Source: Bacteroides sp. (lineage in GTDB: Bacteria; Bacteroidota; Bacteroidia; Bacteroidales; Bacteroidaceae). Taken from it: a DNA stretch of 8,853 bases. A program made the position numbers and the translations under genes. The stretch spans positions 1 to 8,853 of the forward strand of contig DXLM01000041.1 of NCBI GenBank assembly GCA_019414725.1, in the 5' to 3' direction. Shown piece by piece: positions 4,512 to 8,853 of this stretch (its first letter is position 1; every line of letters begins with the position of its first letter). The notes under the pieces were generated by a model, which saw only the letters and a list, made by a program, of their open reading frames with translations, made no database searches and was not told where the DNA came from.

Positions 4512-7500
4512 ATGTCTTCAAATACTAATAATCAACGAATTAATTTTGCTTCTATTAAGAATCCGATGAAGTATCCGGATTTCCTGGAAGTGCAATTGAA
4601 GTCATTTCAAGACTTTTTACAGTTAGATACTCCGCCTGAAAAACGAAAGAACGATGGCTTGTATAAGGTGTTTGCAGAAAACTTCCCTATTGCAGATACA
4701 CGTAACAACTTCGTGCTCGAGTTCCTCGACTACTATATTGACCCGCCTCACTATACAATCGATGACTGTTTAGAACGTGGCTTGACTTATAGTGTTCCCT
4801 TGAAAGCTAAGCTGAAGCTTTATTGTACAGACCCCGATCACGAAGACTTTGATACCGTTATTCAGGATGTATATCTGGGTCCTATCCCTTACATGACTCC
4901 AAAAGGTACTTTTGTTATCAATGGAGCAGAACGTGTAGTTGTTTCTCAGTTACACCGTTCTCCGGGTGTATTCTTTGGACAAAGTATCCATGCTAATGAA
5001 ACAAAACTGTACTCGGCTCGTATCATTCCGTTTAAAGGTTCTTGGATTGAGTTTGCAACGGATATTAACAACGTAATGTATGCTTACATTGACCGTAAGA
5101 AGAAGTTGCCTGTTACTACATTGCTGCGTGCTGTTGGTTTTGAAAATGATAAAGACATCTTGGAAATCTTTAATTTGGCTGAAGATGTAAAAGTTAATAA
5201 AGCCAACCTGAAAAAGATTATTGGTCGTAAGCTGGCAGCTCGTGTGCTGAAAACTTGGACTGAGGATTTCGTTGATGAAGATACTGGTGAAGTTGTTTCT
5301 ATTGAACGTAACGAGGTTGTAATCGACCGTGAAACTGTAATCGAACCGGAACATATCGATTTGATTTTGGAATCTGGTATCCAGAATATCCTCGTTCACA
5401 ATGAAGAAGCTAATTCTTCTGACTATTCAATTATTTTCAATACTTTACAGAAAGACCCAAGTAACTCAGAGAAGGAAGCTGTATTGTACATCTACCGCCA
5501 GTTGCGTAATGCAGATCCTGCTGATGATGCTAGTGCTCGTGAAGTTATCAATAACTTGTTCTTCTCTGAAAAGCGTTATGATCTGGGTGAAGTAGGACGT
5601 TACCGTATCAACAAGAAGTTGAATCTGGATACGGATATGGATGTCAAAGTATTGACAAAACAAGATATTATTGAAATCATCAAATATCTGATTGAACTTA
5701 TTAACTCAAAAGCAGATGTAGATGATATTGACCATTTGAGCAACCGTCGTGTACGTACAGTAGGTGAACAGTTGTCTAATCAGTTCGCTATTGGTTTGGC
5801 TCGTATGTCACGTACTATCCGTGAACGTATGAATGTACGCGATAACGAGGTATTTACTCCGATTGACTTGATTAATGCGAAGACTATTTCTTCTGTTATT
5901 AATTCATTCTTTGGAACAAATGCTTTGTCACAGTTCATGGACCAGACAAATCCGCTGGCTGAAATCACTCACAAACGTCGTTTGTCTGCATTAGGTCCTG
6001 GTGGTTTGTCGCGTGATCGTGCCGGATTTGAGGTGCGAGACGTACACTACACTCACTATGGTCGTTTGTGTCCGATTGAAACTCCTGAAGGTCCGAATAT
6101 CGGTTTGATTTCTTCTTTGTGTGTATATGCAAAGATTAATGATCTTGGATTTATCGTAACTCCTTACCGTAAAGTAAAAGATGGAGTTGTTGATTTATCA
6201 CCGGAAGGTATAGAATATTTGTCGGCAGAGGAAGAAGAAGACAAGATTATAGCTCAGGGTAATGCACCGTTGAATGATGACGGAACATTTATCCGCGAGA
6301 AAGTAAAAGCTCGTCGTGATGCAGATTATCCGGTAGTAACTCCCGATCAGGTAGAGTTGATGGACGTTGCTCCACAGCAGATCGCTTCTATTGCTGCCTC
6401 ATTGATTCCGTTCTTGGAGCATGATGACGCTAACCGTGCATTGATGGGATCAAACATGATGCGCCAGGCAGTTCCTTTGTTGAAGACAGAAGCTCCTATT
6501 GTTGGTACTGGTATCGAAAAACAATTATGTGAAGATTCACGTACTCAGATTACAGCTGAAGGTGACGGTGTAATTGATTTTGTAGATGCAACAACAATTC
6601 GAATTTTGTATGACCGTACAGATGATGAAGAATTTGTAAGCTTTGAACCGGCATTAAAGGAATATCGTATCCCTAAATTCCGCAAAACGAACCAGAGTAT
6701 GACTATCGACTTGCGTCCGATTTGTACTAAAGGTCAGCGTGTAAAGAAGGGAGATATCTTAACAGAAGGATATTCTACAGCTAACGGAGAATTGGCACTG
6801 GGTAAGAACCTGTTGGTTGCCTATATGCCATGGAAAGGATATAACTACGAGGATGCTATTGTGTTGAACGAACGTGTTGTTCGTGAAGATATTCTGACTT
6901 CTGTACACGTTGACGAATACATCCTTGAAGTACGTGAAACTAAGCGCGGTATGGAAGAGTTGACTTCTGATATTCCTAATGTGAGTGAAGAAGCAACAAA
7001 AGATTTGGATGAAAATGGTATTGTCCGTATTGGTGCACGTATCGAGCCGGGAGACATCTTGATTGGTAAGATTACTCCGAAGGGTGAATCAGATCCTTCT
7101 CCAGAAGAAAAATTGCTGCGTGCAATCTTTGGTGATAAAGCTGGTGATGTAAAAGATGCTTCATTAAAAGCTTCTCCATCATTGCGAGGTGTGGTTATCG
7201 ATAAGAAATTATATTCACGTGTTATCAAGACTCGTAGTGAGAAAAATGCAGATAAGGCTATTCTGCCGAAACTGAATGAAGAATTTGAAGAAAAGGCAGC
7301 AGCACTGAAAGAAATCTTAGTTGAAAAACTGTTAGTTTTGACTAATGATAAGGTTTCTCAAGGCGTTAAGGATTATTTGGGAACTGAAGTGATTGCTAAG
7401 GGTGCCAAGTTTACAAAACGTGACTTGGAATCATTGGATTATACAATCATTCAGTTGAGCAAATGGACTTCTGATGCTCATAAGAATGACATGATTCGTG

Positions 7501-8324
7501 ATTTGATCATGAATTACCTGAAGAAATATAAAGAACTCGATGCTGAGTTGAAGCGTAAGAAATTCGCTTTGACCATCGGAGATGAGTTGCCTTCAGGAAT
7601 CATTCAGATGGCTAAAGTTTATATTGCTAAGAAACGTAAGATTGGTGTAGGTGATAAGATGGCAGGTCGTCACGGTAACAAGGGTATTGTATCACGTGTC
7701 GTACGTCAGGAAGATATGCCGTTCTTGGCAGATGGAACTCCTGTAGATATCGTATTGAATCCGTTGGGTGTGCCTTCTCGTATGAACATCGGTCAGATTT
7801 TCGAAGCTGTACTTGGACGTGCCGGAAAAGAACTGGGTGTGAAATTTGCTACTCCGATCTTTGATGGTGCTACTCTGGATGATTTGGATAAATGGACAGA
7901 TAAAGCTGGTTTGCCTCGTTATTGTAAGACTTACTTATATGATGGAGGTACAGGTGAGCAGTTTGACCAGCCGGCAACCGTTGGTGTGACTTACATGTTG
8001 AAACTTGGTCACATGGTTGAAGACAAGATGCATGCTCGTTCTATCGGTCCGTACTCTCTGATTACTCAGCAGCCACTTGGTGGTAAGGCTCAGTTTGGTG
8101 GTCAGCGTTTTGGAGAAATGGAGGTTTGGGCAATCGAAGCATTTGGTGCAGCCCATGTTCTTCAGGAAATTCTGACAATCAAGTCTGATGATGTAGTTGG
8201 ACGTTCGAAGGCCTATGAAGCAATTGTCAAGGGTGAACCAATGCCTACTCCGGGTATCCCTGAATCTTTGAATGTATTGCTGCATGAATTGAGAGGTCTT
8301 TGCCTGAGCATTACACTGGAATAA
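4512..8324 (+). CDS. rpoB: DNA-directed RNA polymerase subunit beta
   Basis: RpoB is the beta subunit of RNA polymerase and forms, with beta', the catalytic centre and the rifampicin pocket. The 1270-residue protein is complete. Landmarks in order are AERVVVSQLHRSPG at 139-152 (N-terminal rifampicin cluster), the main rifampicin region at about 468-495 (SQFMDQ at 473-478, THKRRLSALGPGG at 486-498), ETPEGPNIG at 523-531, and flap-region sequence from about 853. A lineage-type insertion rich in K and E follows at about 920-1020. Then come KMAGRHGNKG at 1049-1058, whose K1049 and K1057 correspond to catalytic-centre lysines 1065 and 1073 of E. coli, and GGKAQFGGQRFGEMEVW at 1190-1206, which packs against beta'. 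Residues equivalent to E. coli Q513, D516, H526 and S531 are unchanged (Q474, D477, H487, S492), so no common resistance change is seen. The start has no Shine-Dalgarno sequence. Confidence 0.99.
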   Translation: MSSNTNNQRINFASIKNPMKYPDFLEVQLKSFQDFLQLDTPPEKRKNDGLYKVFAENFPIADTRNNFVLEFLDYYIDPPHYTIDDCLERGLTYSVPLKAKLKLYCTDPDHEDFDTVIQDVYLGPIPYMTPKGTFVINGAERVVVSQLHRSPGVFFGQSIHANETKLYSARIIPFKGSWIEFATDINNVMYAYIDRKKKLPVTTLLRAVGFENDKDILEIFNLAEDVKVNKANLKKIIGRKLAARVLKTWTEDFVDEDTGEVVSIERNEVVIDRETVIEPEHIDLILESGIQNILVHNEEANSSDYSIIFNTLQKDPSNSEKEAVLYIYRQLRNADPADDASAREVINNLFFSEKRYDLGEVGRYRINKKLNLDTDMDVKVLTKQDIIEIIKYLIELINSKADVDDIDHLSNRRVRTVGEQLSNQFAIGLARMSRTIRERMNVRDNEVFTPIDLINAKTISSVINSFFGTNALSQFMDQTNPLAEITHKRRLSALGPGGLSRDRAGFEVRDVHYTHYGRLCPIETPEGPNIGLISSLCVYAKINDLGFIVTPYRKVKDGVVDLSPEGIEYLSAEEEEDKIIAQGNAPLNDDGTFIREKVKARRDADYPVVTPDQVELMDVAPQQIASIAASLIPFLEHDDANRALMGSNMMRQAVPLLKTEAPIVGTGIEKQLCEDSRTQITAEGDGVIDFVDATTIRILYDRTDDEEFVSFEPALKEYRIPKFRKTNQSMTIDLRPICTKGQRVKKGDILTEGYSTANGELALGKNLLVAYMPWKGYNYEDAIVLNERVVREDILTSVHVDEYILEVRETKRGMEELTSDIPNVSEEATKDLDENGIVRIGARIEPGDILIGKITPKGESDPSPEEKLLRAIFGDKAGDVKDASLKASPSLRGVVIDKKLYSRVIKTRSEKNADKAILPKLNEEFEEKAAALKEILVEKLLVLTNDKVSQGVKDYLGTEVIAKGAKFTKRDLESLDYTIIQLSKWTSDAHKNDMIRDLIMNYLKKYKELDAELKRKKFALTIGDELPSGIIQMAKVYIAKKRKIGVGDKMAGRHGNKGIVSRVVRQEDMPFLADGTPVDIVLNPLGVPSRMNIGQIFEAVLGRAGKELGVKFATPIFDGATLDDLDKWTDKAGLPRYCKTYLYDGGTGEQFDQPATVGVTYMLKLGHMVEDKMHARSIGPYSLITQQPLGGKAQFGGQRFGEMEVWAIEAFGAAHVLQEILTIKSDDVVGRSKAYEAIVKGEPMPTPGIPESLNVLLHELRGLCLSITLE

Positions 8325-8331
8325 TATATTA

Positions 8332-8365
8332 ATGAAGGATGGAGACAGATAGCCTCCACCTTCAT
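8332..8365 (+). other. Bulged hairpin between rpoB and rpoC
   Basis: ATGAAGG (8332-8338) and TGGAG (8340-8344) pair with CTCCA (8354-8358) and CCTTCAT (8359-8365), giving a 12-bp stem with one bulged A (8339) and the loop ACAGATAGC. It is followed only by CTTTA, so the T run is too poor for a confident terminator, and rpoC must be expressed in step with rpoB. A processing or mRNA-stability element is more likely. It sits 7 bases after the rpoB stop, in a 73-base spacer that is otherwise AT-rich. Confidence 0.6.
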
Positions 8366-8397
8366 CTTTAAATTCTTCATTTTATAAAATATAAAGT

Positions 8398-8853
8398 ATG
8401 GCTTTTAGAAAAGATACTAAGATAAAGAGTAATTTCTCAAAGATTACGATCGGACTGGCTTCTCCTGAAGAGATTTTGGAAAACTCTTTCGGTGAAGTAT
8501 TGAAACCGGAAACTATCAACTACCGTACTTATAAACCGGAACGTGATGGTTTGTTCTGTGAACGAATCTTCGGTCCGGTAAAGGACTACGAATGTCATTG
8601 TGGTAAATACAAGCGCATTCGTTATAAAGGAATTGTGTGCGACCGATGTGGTGTAGAAGTAACAGAAAAGAAAGTTCGTCGTGAACGTAGCGGTCACATT
8701 CAGCTGGTTGTACCTGTTGCACATATCTGGTATTTCCGTTCTTTGCCTAATAAAATCGGCTATTTGTTAGGATTGCCTACAAAGAAGCTTGATGCTATTA
8801 TTTACTATGAACGTTATGTAGTTATTCAGCCGGGTATAAAAGCAGAAGACGGT
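8398..8853 (+). CDS. rpoC: DNA-directed RNA polymerase subunit beta' (N-terminal part, cut by window edge)
   Basis: The first 152 codons of the beta' subunit, open to the last base. Beta' holds the catalytic aspartates (beyond this window) and the clamp. The N-terminus MAFRKDTKIKSNFSKITIGLASPE, followed by the conserved YKPERDGLFCERIFGPVKDYEC region, is typical. The zinc-binding domain is complete, with C66 and C68 (CHCG) and C81 and C84 (CDRCG). VEVTEKKVRRERSGHI and the LVVPVAHIWYFRSLPNKIGYLLG region follow as in the family. The longer N-terminal start relative to the E. coli form fits Bacteroidota. The ATG at 8398 lies 73 bases after the rpoB stop and is preceded by an AT-rich leader without a Shine-Dalgarno sequence. 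The rest of the gene, including the NADFDGD active-site motif, is to the right. Confidence 0.97.
   Translation, partial: MAFRKDTKIKSNFSKITIGLASPEEILENSFGEVLKPETINYRTYKPERDGLFCERIFGPVKDYECHCGKYKRIRYKGIVCDRCGVEVTEKKVRRERSGHIQLVVPVAHIWYFRSLPNKIGYLLGLPTKKLDAIIYYERYVVIQPGIKAEDG

Noticed and set aside
4950..5399. Antisense open frame of 149 codons within rpoB, and similar minus-strand frames over tuf, rplA, rplL and rpoB.
   Set aside because: They lie wholly opposite conserved genes, resemble no family I know, and are expected by-products of the sense-strand codon bias.
5958..5960. Ala483 in RpoB where E. coli has Ser522, inside the rifampicin region.
   Set aside because: The key contact residues Q474, D477, H487 and S492 are unchanged, and alanine here is more likely ordinary lineage variation than a resistance mutation.

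Overview
This window is a compact, all-plus-strand housekeeping block from a member of the Bacteroidota, most likely a Bacteroides-type gut species. I base that on the RpoB sequence and its 1270-residue length (both recognised from memory), AT-rich starts mostly lacking Shine-Dalgarno sequences, and the gene order. No mobile element, CRISPR array, foreign-looking gene or new system is visible, and no gene-free stretch exceeds 300 bases (the longest is the 125-base rplL-rpoB spacer).

Layout: the 3' part of a tRNA-Thr(GGT) gene; tuf (EF-Tu); a terminator-like hairpin directly abutting tRNA-Trp(CCA); secE and nusG; rplK, rplA, rplJ and rplL (L11, L1, L10, L7/L12); a strong intrinsic-terminator-like hairpin; rpoB; a bulged hairpin; and the first 152 codons of rpoC, which runs off the right edge. 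All complete protein genes are intact, with no frameshift.

The genes share the theme of gene expression. EF-Tu delivers aminoacyl-tRNA to the ribosome, and the L11 and L10-L12 stalk proteins recruit and activate translation factors. L1 forms the mobile stalk at the E site. SecE belongs to the protein export channel. NusG binds RNA polymerase, whose beta and beta' subunits close the cluster. The hairpins at tuf/tRNA-Trp and rplL/rpoB fall where expression would be expected to step down, from EF-Tu to ribosomal proteins to RNA polymerase. They may therefore act as partial terminators; that is inference.

The points most worth a second look are non-coding. The terminator-like hairpin before tRNA-Trp shares its 6-bp core with the tRNA acceptor stem. 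rplJ alone carries a perfect Shine-Dalgarno sequence in a cluster whose other starts lack a strong one. The rplL-rpoB leader can fold in several mutually exclusive ways around a long terminator hairpin.
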